16,595 nucleotides of DNA from Candidatus Pacearchaeota archaeon (GTDB lineage Archaea > Nanobdellota > Nanobdellia > Pacearchaeales > GW2011-AR1), in contig JAGLWP010000010.1 of NCBI GenBank assembly GCA_023133375.1, positions 1 to 16,595 of the forward strand, read 5' to 3'. A program made the translations under genes and the position numbers. Shown piece by piece: positions 1 through 5,786 of the stretch. Below the pieces are notes generated by a model. The model did no database searches, was not told the DNA's origin, and saw only the letters and a list, made by a program, of their open reading frames with translations. Numbering within the stretch: position 1 is the first letter of the stretch; each line of letters opens with the position of its first letter.

Positions 1-57
1 CAACCTGGAGAACAAAAAATTTCTGCAAGTGTTAGGGCTGTATTTAAAATCAGATAA
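1..57 (+). CDS. C-terminal end of an unidentified protein (partial)
   Basis: Reading frame 1 is open from the first base to a TAA at 55-57 and gives 18 residues ending in KISASVRAVFKIR. The stretch after it is very T-rich and would suit transcription termination, which fits a real gene end. Too little is visible to name a family. It could also be a chance open stretch, since only 18 codons can be tested. Confidence 0.35.
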   Translation, partial: QPGEQKISASVRAVFKIR

Positions 58-83
58 TTTTTTATTTTTATATTTTTTCTTTT
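58..83 (+). terminator. T-rich terminator-like tract
   Basis: Immediately after the stop codon at 57 the plus strand is almost pure T/A with several T runs (TTTTTTATTTTTATATTTTTTC). Archaeal RNA polymerase terminates at oligo-U without needing a hairpin, so this is a plausible terminator for the plus-strand gene entering the window. It is a call from composition only. Confidence 0.4.
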
Positions 84-87
84 AGGC

Positions 88-117
88 ATGGAAGACGGAC
101 CAAAGTTCGCATTCCAT
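88..117 (+). other. Two-part hairpin in a convergent intergenic region
   Basis: The arms ATGGAA (88-93) and TTCCAT (112-117) enclose a second stem, CGGAC (96-100) with GTTCG (105-109), around a CAAA tetraloop. The GA/CA internal loop separates the stems. One inner pair is G-U on the plus strand but would be A-C on the minus strand, so the fold favours plus-strand RNA. A second, smaller inverted repeat (GCGCA 126-130, TGCGC 142-146) follows. Function is unknown; it lies between a plus-strand gene end and a minus-strand gene end. Confidence 0.4.
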
Positions 118-147
118 TATGTTATGCGCAATTTTTGAGCATGCGCT

Positions 148-504
148 CTATGCTTTTATTAGAATCCATCTAACGAAAGTGTCTTTCAATTCTAATAAAG
201 TTACAGAACCATCAAAAACAACATCTTCTTTTGTGAGTTTGAATTTTTTCATAATATTCTCCAAACTCTCATATTCTTCTGGTCGCTCAATAATTCCACA
301 ATAGATTAACTCAAAATTTTTAATATCTTTATCTTTGAGACGATTTAATGGAAATAAATTATTTTCATACCAATATTGAGCACTTGGAATTCTTGAGCTT
401 AATTTTAAATCTATGTTGTTTTTTAACAGAAATCCTTCCACTTCTTTCGTTAGCTTAACAATTGTTTGAAAATTTTTGTATTCTAATCTATCTACAACTT
501 TCAT
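148..504 (-). CDS. Hypothetical protein, 118 aa
   Basis: I do not recognise a family. The protein is soluble-looking, charged and mixed alpha/beta in character, with no transmembrane segment, signal peptide or cysteine motif (one Cys only, in the segment ELIYCGIIERP). The start is ATG at 504. A TATA-like element (TTATAAATA, about 522-533) lies about 25 bp upstream and no Shine-Dalgarno is visible, so the transcript is probably leaderless and the gene monocistronic. It ends in TAG, with an inverted repeat overlapping the stop. It is the last minus-strand gene before a convergent plus-strand gene. Codon use and AT bias match the neighbours. Reality as a gene is supported mainly by length and the well-placed promoter. 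Confidence 0.6.
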   Translation of the reverse strand: MKVVDRLEYKNFQTIVKLTKEVEGFLLKNNIDLKLSSRIPSAQYWYENNLFPLNRLKDKDIKNFELIYCGIIERPEEYESLENIMKKFKLTKEDVVFDGSVTLLELKDTFVRWILIKA

Positions 505-583
505 AATATATAAAAAATTTTCAATATTTATAATTCTTACGGCATTCTCAAAAACTGTCTCTTCAGTAGGTCATCTTGCAGAC

Positions 584-964
584 TTATTTTCCACCCTTCT
601 CCTTATAATCTCCTATCGCTCTTTTCAATGCATCTATTCCTAAAACAGAACAATGAATTTTTATTAGAGGCATCCCTCCAAGTTTTTGAATTATGTCATC
701 TTTTTTCAACTTCTCAGCTTGCTCTAATGTTTTCCCCTTCACTAATTCACAAACAACATCAGAACTCGCAACAGCAGCAGGACAACCAAAGGTCTGAAAA
801 CCAATATCTTTAATTTTATCTTCCTCAACTTTTATTTCTAAATGCATTATATCTCCGCAATTTAAATTTCCTACTTCTCCAACTCCATCTGGATTTTTAA
901 TTTTTTTAACATACTTTGGATTCTTAAAATGCTTCATAAGTTCTTTTGAATATGTTTGTATCAT
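584..964 (-). CDS. iscU: Iron-sulfur cluster assembly scaffold IscU
   Basis: IscU is the scaffold on which IscS-derived sulfur and iron are built into a [2Fe-2S] cluster in the cytoplasm. With the ATG at 964 the protein is 126 aa, close to the 128 aa of E. coli IscU. The three scaffold cysteines are present: C36 in NCGD, C61 in FGCPAA and C105 in IHCS. The conserved D38 and H104 are beside them. The N-terminal YSKELMKHFKNPK block also matches the family. An upstream TTG at 988 would add eight residues, but the ATG fits family length and sits about 30 bp after a TATA-like ATATTATAAT (about 989-998). It follows iscS and the DUF1858 gene on the same strand after about 145 nt, so it may use that operon, its own promoter, or both. 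No IscA or ferredoxin gene lies nearby. Confidence 0.93.
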   Translation of the reverse strand: MIQTYSKELMKHFKNPKYVKKIKNPDGVGEVGNLNCGDIMHLEIKVEEDKIKDIGFQTFGCPAAVASSDVVCELVKGKTLEQAEKLKKDDIIQKLGGMPLIKIHCSVLGIDALKRAIGDYKEKGGK

Positions 965-1066
965 TTTGTTTATAAGTTTCCTGCTCAATTATAATATTGC
1001 TCCAAATCTGATTTCATCAAGATTTTCCGCTAAAATTTATTATCCCCTTAATTATTTTCTTAGCGA

Positions 1067-1091
1067 AGTTCCTCGACAAATGTCTGGAACT
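1067..1091 (-). other. Hairpin between the DUF1858 gene and iscU
   Basis: A perfect 6-bp inverted repeat, AGTTCC (1067-1072) and GGAACT (1086-1091), encloses a short inner stem GAC/GTC around AAAT. It lies about 20 nt downstream of the DUF1858 stop and upstream of the iscU promoter on the minus strand. It could attenuate, stabilise or process the transcript between the two genes. There is no adjacent U run on the minus strand, so it is not a simple terminator. Confidence 0.4.
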
Positions 1092-1109
1092 GAGCAATCA
1101 ATCGCGAGT

Positions 1110-1319
1110 TTACGAGCGAGTATCTTTATTCAACCTCCCAACTAACTCTCCAATCTCCTTATCATCCATACCATGAGCCAAGCACCCCTCCTCCAATGTT
1201 TCCTGCATTGCCATAGGACAACCAATACAACTCAACCCAGACTCAAATAAAATCTCTGCAGCATTTTCATTCTTCTCAAGAATTTCATTTAGTTTTGTTT
1301 TTTTATTTATTTCTTTCAT
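1110..1319 (-). CDS. DUF1858-family redox/Fe-S mini-protein
   Basis: This 69-aa protein matches the DUF1858 domain (the 'hybrid cluster protein-associated redox disulfide' family). Its pattern is an N-terminal ILEKNENAAEILFESGLSCIGCPMA block with a C31-x2-C34 pair, then C46 and H49. The family typically has a redox disulfide or metal/Fe-S site. The start ATG overlaps the iscS stop by 4 nt (ATGA), so it is translationally coupled to the desulfurase, and iscU follows. A role in sulfur relay, persulfide handling or cluster delivery is my inference from context. The length covers the whole domain with no extra region. It ends LNKDTRS and TAA. Confidence 0.82.
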   Translation of the reverse strand: MKEINKKTKLNEILEKNENAAEILFESGLSCIGCPMAMQETLEEGCLAHGMDDKEIGELVGRLNKDTRS

Positions 1320-2458
1320 TTTATCGGACTTATCCTCCTTAATTTTTCTACAATTTTTAAAAGTTTTTCTAAAAAATAATCTATCTCTTCTTGTGTTGTA
1401 TATTTACTTAAACTTATTCTTAATGAACTATTTGCTTGAATTGGTGAAAGACCAATTGCTTTTAGAACATGACTTGATTCAAGAGAATGAGACGAACAAG
1501 CAGAACCAGTAGAAGTGCAGATTCCATAATTTTCCAAGTACCCTCCAATAGCTTCCCCCTCTATATTATTAAAAGAAACATTCACATTACTGCAAAGTCT
1601 TTTTTCTTTAGACCCATTAAGTTTAACATTTGGAATTTTCAAAATTCCTTCAATTAATCTGTTTCTTAACTGAATCATTTTCTCAACATCTTTCTCTTTA
1701 GTAATCCCAATTGCTTTAGCAAAACCTACAATTCCAAGAATATTTTCTGTTCCACTTCTTAAATTTTTTTCATGCCCCCCGCCATGCGCCAAAGGAGTTA
1801 TTTTAATACCTTCCCTTTTATACAATGCTCCAACTCCTTTTGGTCCGTGGATTTTATGCGCATTCAAAGTCACCAAATCAAGATTTTGTTTCTTAACATC
1901 AATTAGAACTTTGGTAAAACTCTGGCAAGCATCTGTATGAAATAAAACCCCCCTCTGCTTACAAATTTTCCCAATTGCTTCTAAATCTTGTATTGTTCCA
2001 ATTTCATTATTTCCATGAATTATTGAGACAAGAATTGTTTTATCTGTTATTGCTTTTTCAACATCTTTTGGATTAACAAACCCTTCCTCATCAACATTCA
2101 AATAAGTTATCTCTGCTTCTTGTGTCTCAAGCCATTTGCATGCATTTAAAACACAATCATGCTCAATCTTTGAAATTATAATATGATTTTTTTCAGGAAA
2201 ATTAGCAAAAAATAAACCTTTTATTGCAAAGTTATTTGATTCTGTTCCCCCAGACGTGAAAATTATCTCGTGTTGTTTCGCCCCTATTGCCTTTGCTATT
2301 TTCCTTCTGCTATCTTCTAAACCATGTTTAGCTTCTTGACCAACAAGATGCTGTGAAGAAGCATTACCATATCTTTCATTAAAATAAGGAAGCATAGTTT
2401 TCAAAACTTCTTCATCCACTTTTGTTGTCGCTGCATTATCTAAATATATTTGTTTCAT
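1316..2458 (-). CDS. iscS: Cysteine desulfurase IscS/NifS
   Basis: This PLP enzyme converts cysteine to alanine and a protein-bound persulfide for Fe-S cluster and thio-modification pathways. At 380 aa it is slightly shorter than E. coli IscS (404). The N-terminal YLDNAATT block, the GGTESNN phosphate-binding segment, the PLP lysine K202 in NAHKIHGPKG and the RSGTEN motif are all visible. The persulfide cysteine is C321, in the loop TGSACSS. The loop with SSHSLESSHVL fits the IscS/NifS (class I) subgroup rather than SufS. Its ATG overlaps the HAD gene stop, and its stop overlaps the DUF1858 start, each by 4 nt. The operon context with iscU makes iscS more likely than nifS; no nitrogenase genes are present. 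Confidence 0.95.
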   Translation of the reverse strand: MKQIYLDNAATTKVDEEVLKTMLPYFNERYGNASSQHLVGQEAKHGLEDSRRKIAKAIGAKQHEIIFTSGGTESNNFAIKGLFFANFPEKNHIIISKIEHDCVLNACKWLETQEAEITYLNVDEEGFVNPKDVEKAITDKTILVSIIHGNNEIGTIQDLEAIGKICKQRGVLFHTDACQSFTKVLIDVKKQNLDLVTLNAHKIHGPKGVGALYKREGIKITPLAHGGGHEKNLRSGTENILGIVGFAKAIGITKEKDVEKMIQLRNRLIEGILKIPNVKLNGSKEKRLCSNVNVSFNNIEGEAIGGYLENYGICTSTGSACSSHSLESSHVLKAIGLSPIQANSSLRISLSKYTTQEEIDYFLEKLLKIVEKLRRISPIK

Positions 2459-3057
2459 ATTTCTACTCCAAATTTTTTTAATTCTCTAAGAAGCTGTTTA
2501 TTATCTTTAAACAAAATAGTGTTCATACCCAATTCTTCAGCTGGTTTTAAATTATAATCCAAGTCATCTATGAAAATGCATTCATTTGCGCACAAGCCCA
2601 GTTTTTTTAATGTAATCTTATAAATCTTTAAATTAGGTTTTCTTATTTTTGCCTCATGAGAATATATTTCAACATCAAAAATTTCTTTTAATCTTTTTGT
2701 TATAAGAATTTTATATGGAAGAATCCATTGGTCAGATAATATTGCAGTTTTATAATTCTTCTTTAATTTTTCTATTATTTTTAATAAAGGTTTATTCAAG
2801 ATAAATCTTTCTTTAAAACACCTAATCCATAAATCTTTTAATTTTTTCTTCCCGAGACCCAAATTTTTAGCCATTTCTGCGATACCTTCTTCCTCTTTTC
2901 TTTTTCCAATACACAAATCATTCCATATATTTTTTACTGCACCAAACCAAAAATCTTCATCGAATTTTAATTTTTCTTGCATATACGCATTAGACTTTTG
3001 TTCTCCTAAATAAATAACTCCTCCAATATCAAAAATTATTGCTTTAATCTGTTTCAT
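2455..3057 (-). CDS. HAD-superfamily hydrolase (phosphatase-like)
   Basis: This is a cytoplasmic HAD-like hydrolase of 200 aa. Motif I is FDIGGV with nucleophile D10, where the usual second Asp is replaced by Gly. Motif II is S108 in ILSDQ, motif III is K140 in RKPN, and motif IV is the D163-D164 pair in FIDDLDYNL. A helical cap lies between residues 16 and 90. The DxGG form occurs in the YihX/epoxide-hydrolase-N-terminal-like phosphatase subgroup, so phosphatase activity is likely but the substrate is unknown. I chose the ATG at 3057 because it gives a 4-nt ATGA overlap with the ArsR stop and removes a seven-residue extension. The downstream stop overlaps iscS the same way. Its place inside an Isc operon is unusual; it may dephosphorylate a metabolite or PLP-related compound, but nothing in the sequence decides this. 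Confidence 0.85.
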   Translation of the reverse strand: MKQIKAIIFDIGGVIYLGEQKSNAYMQEKLKFDEDFWFGAVKNIWNDLCIGKRKEEEGIAEMAKNLGLGKKKLKDLWIRCFKERFILNKPLLKIIEKLKKNYKTAILSDQWILPYKILITKRLKEIFDVEIYSHEAKIRKPNLKIYKITLKKLGLCANECIFIDDLDYNLKPAEELGMNTILFKDNKQLLRELKKFGVEI

Positions 3058-3362
3058 TTCAATCTCTCGCAAGAACAAATTCCCTTACAAAATGTCTTAG
3101 CATGTTTATCAATTAATTTTAACATTGGAACAATTGTATCTTTATTCAAAAAATAAATTCTTTGCTTCCCCCTCTGTTTAACTTTAACAATATTGCAACA
3201 CTTCAAAGAAGTTAAAGCATGAGACAATTTACTTTGTTCTATTTTTAATTCCCTTGATAACTTACTTACAGAATTTTCTTTTTCTCTTAATGCAGAAATA
3301 ATTTTTATCCTAAGGGGATTCGCAAGATTTCTAAAGAAAACATGATATGTACTGTTCTTCAT
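3054..3362 (-). CDS. ArsR-family winged-helix regulator, Cys-rich
   Basis: This 102-aa protein has the ArsR/SmtB fold signature: N-terminal FFRNLANPLRIKIISAL (residues 9-25), the recognition region VSKLSRELKIEQSKLSHALTSLK (32-54), and a wing KVKQRGKQRIYFL (60-72). Five cysteines stand out: a C55-C56 pair just after the recognition helix and a C-terminal C92-x3-C96-x-C98 group. ArsR proteins often sense metals or redox state through such cysteines. Here they could bind iron, another metal or an Fe-S cluster, which is inference. It is first in the operon with the HAD protein, IscS and DUF1858, so a role like bacterial IscR is plausible although IscR belongs to the unrelated Rrf2 family. A palindrome overlaps its start codon, pointing to autoregulation. 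Confidence 0.87.
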   Translation of the reverse strand: MKNSTYHVFFRNLANPLRIKIISALREKENSVSKLSRELKIEQSKLSHALTSLKCCNIVKVKQRGKQRIYFLNKDTIVPMLKLIDKHAKTFCKGICSCERLK

Positions 3363-3391
3363 ATGAATTATATTTCATATGTATTTATAAA
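3360..3391 (-). promoter_or_regulatory. Isc operon promoter and 22-bp palindromic operator
   Basis: A perfect inverted repeat has arms CATATGAA (3360-3367) and TTCATATG (3374-3381) with a 6-bp spacer. On the minus strand its downstream arm contains the ArsR ATG itself. Just upstream, TTTATAAATA (3382-3391) is a good archaeal TATA box centred 25 bp from the ATG, which implies a leaderless transcript starting at or beside the start codon. A dimeric ArsR-type protein bound at the palindrome would cover the start site and block polymerase. The geometry is seen directly; repressor identity is inferred from adjacency. Confidence 0.7.
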
Positions 3392-3415
3392 AGTTTTGTA
3401 GGAGAAATAAAATAT

Positions 3416-3718
3416 CTATAAACACTTTGGTGTTGTCCATCCTTTTCTCATTTGATAGTATTTCCCTTCCCTCATTTTTTTAGACCCTTTTAATCCTAAA
3501 ATACCAAAAAGAATTGTTATTGAACCCACTACAAAGAAAATTAAAAAGGCAGAAAATTTGCTAAATAAAAAACCCAAAATTATTCCCAACAAAATCATTA
3601 AACCTCCAAAAATAAACGCTCCAACAATGCCAATTATATTTGTGTAACCAGTAGTTTTTATATACCCGGAAGCAAGCTTTCCTGTTGTACTTTGCTGATT
3701 AGAGTTCTCCACAACCAT
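3416..3718 (-). CDS. Small membrane protein, two TM helices
   Basis: This 100-aa protein is not recognised. After a polar N-terminus of about 26 residues it has two long hydrophobic segments, roughly residues 27-50 (IIGIVGAFIFGGLMILLGII and beyond) and 54-74 (FSAFLIFFVVGSITILFGIL), and ends in a basic tail with KKMREGKYYQMRKGW. Both termini probably face the same side. The ATG at 3718 has a TATA-like AACTTAAATAAG about 28 bp upstream, inside the end of the preceding gene. It ends with TAG. The next gene upstream is another two-TM protein on the same strand, so the two could be related in function, but no sequence link is visible. Confidence 0.6.
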   Translation of the reverse strand: MVVENSNQQSTTGKLASGYIKTTGYTNIIGIVGAFIFGGLMILLGIILGFLFSKFSAFLIFFVVGSITILFGILGLKGSKKMREGKYYQMRKGWTTPKCL

Positions 3719-3742
3719 GTAGCCCTTAAGATAATCACTTAT

Positions 3743-3934
3743 TTAAGTTTTTCTTTTTAAATAAATTATGCTCAACACCAAAGTTATCAAGATAGACAAA
3801 ACTAACCGCATCCAAATTGTAAAAATGTTAAAGAAATCAAAAATCCCATAAATGAATCCACTTATAATAAGAAACCCTGTTATTATGAATGCGATATTTA
3901 TTCCCTTATTCTTTTTTTCTTTGTTTTCTTTCAT
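3743..3934 (-). CDS. Small membrane protein, two TM helices, next to tRNA-Trp
   Basis: This 63-aa protein has a basic N-terminus (MKENKEKKNKG) followed by two hydrophobic segments (about residues 12-32 and 40-59) and a C-terminal KRKT. No family is recognised. I took the ATG at 3934 because the longer open frame upstream runs through the tRNA-Trp gene. It starts only 10 nt after the 3' end of tRNA-Trp and there is no room for a separate TATA box, so it is probably transcribed together with the tRNA and released by tRNA 3' processing. A small ORF downstream of a tRNA could also be spurious; its strong hydrophobic pattern argues for a real gene. Confidence 0.5.
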   Translation of the reverse strand: MKENKEKKNKGINIAFIITGFLIISGFIYGIFDFFNIFTIWMRLVLSILITLVLSIIYLKRKT

Positions 3935-3943
3935 ATCAAAATA

Positions 3944-4066
3944 TGGGCGCGGAGGGGATCGAACCCCCGGCTGGCGGGTTCTCACGACCTCGCTCGATAT
4001 CAAGTGAAATTTCACTCGCGAACTCGTTCGCTGGAGCCGCCTATTTTACCATTAAACTACGCACCC
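3944..4066 (-). tRNA. tRNA-Trp (CCA) with a 52-nt intron
   Basis: On the minus strand the acceptor GGGTGCG pairs with CGCGCCC (one wobble), followed by discriminator A at 3944. The D arm is GTTT/AAAT, the anticodon stem GGCGG/CCGCC is perfect, and the T arm is GGGGG-TTCGATC-CCCTC. With a 7-nt loop, U33 is followed by CCA, which reads Trp. The 5' exon is 4066-4031 and the 3' exon 3978-3944. The intron at about 4030-3979 sits between positions 37 and 38, the usual archaeal site, with a relaxed bulge-helix-bulge, so its ends are uncertain by 1-2 nt. CCA is not encoded. The variable loop is only 4 nt. A TTAAAAAT element about 25 bp upstream may be the TATA box. Confidence 0.85.
3979..4030 (-). 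other. tRNA-Trp intron
   Basis: The intron contains a perfect 14-bp palindrome (4003-4016, AGTGAAATTTCACT) and, just after the 5' splice site, a GCGAA-CGAG-TTCGC hairpin. So the excised RNA would fold strongly. Euryarchaeal tRNA-Trp introns often carry a box C/D guide RNA; no convincing RUGAUGA and CUGA pair is visible here and the intron is too short. Confidence 0.6.
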
Positions 4067-4128
4067 TAATTCTACAAGAAATAATTGATTTTTAACTCTT
4101 ACTATTATATTTGGATATAAATTTAAAG

Positions 4129-4473
4129 TTATATTTGCTTTTTAGGGTTCTCTGTTTTACCTAATTTCTTTAAAGAAGTCTCATTGATTTTGATTGGGGT
4201 GTAATGTTTTGAAGCGTTTTCCTCATTTAGATAATCGGCAATCTCTTCCGCCGATTTACGACTTTCAAAAACATCTGCTTGAGGATTTGGCGTTCTGCAG
4301 AGACTATAAGTATAAGGCCAAGATATTTCATCAAAAACAACATACTTTCCCCTATGAGATTTCAATAATTTATGACTCAAATCAAGAATAGTTCCCATTG
4401 GTCCCCTACTTAACGGAGGCCTTGCCCACACCTTTTTTACATCAGAAATGCCCAATTTTTTATAAGGGTCCAT
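4129..4473 (-). CDS. Hypothetical protein, 114 aa
   Basis: This soluble protein is not recognised. Starting at the ATG at 4473 it begins MDPYKKLGISDVKKVWARPP, contains FDEISWPYTYSLCRTPNPQADVF in the middle and a SRKSAEEIADYLNEE helix, and ends basic (KTENPKKQI). The middle segment with FDEISW and an Arg/Pro-rich stretch looks like a compact folded domain. A TTG six bases upstream is in frame, but a TTTATAAATAATGG element (about 4491-4503) lies about 25 bp before the ATG, favouring a leaderless ATG start. It is followed downstream by tRNA-Trp on the same strand. No metal site, membrane segment or signal peptide is seen. Confidence 0.62.
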   Translation of the reverse strand: MDPYKKLGISDVKKVWARPPLSRGPMGTILDLSHKLLKSHRGKYVVFDEISWPYTYSLCRTPNPQADVFESRKSAEEIADYLNEENASKHYTPIKINETSLKKLGKTENPKKQI

Positions 4474-4516
4474 AATCAAGATAAAAAACCATTATTTATA
4501 AATTTTTTTATTTTCC

Positions 4517-5197
4517 TTATAATCTCTTAATCTCTTTAATCTCGTCTCCTGAAATAGCACAACCTTTGGACTTTACTGCATAAAGCAATGCTTCAAGAAC
4601 ATTATTCTTAAGTTTAATAATTCCTTTCTTGTAAGCAACATAAATTAATTCTGCTGAACGTATAAATTTAAATCCTTCAAAAAACTTAAAGTTCTCCTTC
4701 TTTAAAACTATTTTAGTATGAAGTTTCCTTCGCAACAAATTCTCTAAATTTTCTGGTTTTTCTCCCAGCATTCGAGTTGTTCGCTCGTCAACAGCAATCA
4801 CATTCTTTATTCCTTTTTCATCCAAAATTCTACTAAGAGCCAAACAAGAAGCCTCACCCAAATCAATTAAATGTAAATATTTCCCCTTTGCTTCAAATAA
4901 ATTATTTGCAAAGTCTTTAAACTCCTGTGTTTTTTTGGATATTAAACTTTCATTTATCTTTAAAGAATCTGGCATCTCTAAAACTTTTTCATTAAAAAGT
5001 TCATTAACTTTCAATGCTTCAAGCGCAAACCTTTTAATCTTCATCGGCTTATCAACAATCTCTCTCTTAACATCACTTGGTATCAAAAATTTCCCATCAA
5101 ACATTTCTTTAAGTTTTTTAAGTTCTGGCAAAAACCCATTCATAGCAAAAGTTATTATTGTGCTTGCATCAAAAATTATTGCTTTTTGAGATTTCAT
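4517..5197 (-). CDS. PIN-domain ribonuclease, toxin-like (DUF3368-like)
   Basis: This 226-aa protein looks like a PIN-domain Mg-dependent nuclease. The acidic positions are D10 in IIFDAS, E46 in SDVKREIVD, D112/E115 in LIDLGEASCLAL and D137 in AVDERTTR. The GEA..LAL motif followed by a VDERTTR motif resembles the DUF3368 group of PIN toxins. The gene overlaps the upstream gene by 4 nt (ATGA), the usual layout of a toxin directly behind its antitoxin. The middle (residues 60-105) is longer than in minimal VapC proteins of about 130 aa, and the C-terminus (about 180-226) adds a helical extension. Likely substrate is RNA, tRNA or mRNA, but this cannot be read from sequence. It could instead be a housekeeping RNase. 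Confidence 0.78.
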   Translation of the reverse strand: MKSQKAIIFDASTIITFAMNGFLPELKKLKEMFDGKFLIPSDVKREIVDKPMKIKRFALEALKVNELFNEKVLEMPDSLKINESLISKKTQEFKDFANNLFEAKGKYLHLIDLGEASCLALSRILDEKGIKNVIAVDERTTRMLGEKPENLENLLRRKLHTKIVLKKENFKFFEGFKFIRSAELIYVAYKKGIIKLKNNVLEALLYAVKSKGCAISGDEIKEIKRL

Positions 5198-5754
5198 TCA
5201 AATATCTCCATTGCAAGTTTAATCCTCTTTTTAACTCCAAGGGTTTTTCCCAATGGAACATCAGAAATTCCTGTTTTTCCAGCATACTCAGAAAGTTCAA
5301 ACATTGTTATCCCAAGCAAACTCGCAGTTCTTTCCATAGAAATTCCGTGTTCATAAATCCGCGAAGCTTTGTTTATACTCGCTCTCCTAAAAACATCTTG
5401 AATATAAATCTTTAATTTTCCAGATAATTTCCCAATAGCTTTTCTTATTAATCCAAACTGCTCTCTTAGCTCTTTATCGTCACCTTTACTTACTGCAGCA
5501 ATAGCCTTATCAATAGAATCTACAATTAATTTGTGAAATTCACTCCATCCAGGGTACTTTTTATAATCCTCTCTTTCAATAATTTTGCTTAATGAATAAA
5601 CAATAACAGCCACAGCCACGCTATTTAAATCCTGATCAATAGAAGCCGTATGTATCGTTCGATTGCTCATCTCTTTAAGTTTAACAGCATCGTTATTCCT
5701 CAAAGCTTTTTTCGTTTCTTCTAAAATTCTTAATACATTCCCTCTTTCTTTCAT
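5194..5754 (-). CDS. Antitoxin-like protein with C-terminal HTH (UPF0175-like)
   Basis: The protein is 186 aa. The C-terminal segment, residues 128-164 (NKASRIYEHGISMERTASLL and onward to FELSEYAGKTGIS), resembles the HTH of UPF0175 antitoxins, which typically read ALELYKEGKIS..KAAELAGIS..EF. Those antitoxins are usually paired with DUF3368-like PIN toxins, as here. The first 125 or so residues are unlike that small family: they look all-helical, with a hydrophobic SVAVAVIVYSLSKIIE core at 45-60 and a GDDKELREQFGLIRKAI helix at 91-107. This could be a separate oligomerisation or sensing domain. The stop overlaps the PIN start by 4 nt. The ATG at 5754 has a TTTAAA element 27 bp upstream. Confidence 0.7.
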   Translation of the reverse strand: MKERGNVLRILEETKKALRNNDAVKLKEMSNRTIHTASIDQDLNSVAVAVIVYSLSKIIEREDYKKYPGWSEFHKLIVDSIDKAIAAVSKGDDKELREQFGLIRKAIGKLSGKLKIYIQDVFRRASINKASRIYEHGISMERTASLLGITMFELSEYAGKTGISDVPLGKTLGVKKRIKLAMEIFE

Positions 5755-5775
5755 TTCAATTTAAAGTCAAAGGCA

Positions 5776-5786
5776 ATATTTAAAAG
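5776..5786. promoter_or_regulatory. Symmetric TTTAAA element between divergent PIN-domain units
   Basis: The 53-bp gap between the antitoxin-like gene (minus, ATG at 5754) and the Fcf1-like gene (plus, ATG at 5808) contains ATATTTAAAAG with a self-complementary TTTAAA at 5779-5784. Its centre is about 27 bp from both start codons, so a single TATA-like site could fire leaderless transcripts in both directions. Neither start has a Shine-Dalgarno. Confidence 0.6.

Noticed and set aside
3935..4015. N-terminal extension of the small membrane protein
   Set aside because: This part of the frame translates tRNA-Trp exon and intron; the ATG at 3934 after the tRNA is the better start.
3979..4030. Box C/D guide RNA inside the tRNA-Trp intron
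   Set aside because: The intron is only 52 nt and lacks a paired RUGAUGA and CUGA; its structure is explained by palindromes.
3944..4066. tRNA-Gly instead of tRNA-Trp
   Set aside because: The D arm resembles some Gly tRNAs and TCC occurs in the loop, but with a 5-bp anticodon stem and 7-nt loop the base before the triplet is U33 only for CCA (Trp).
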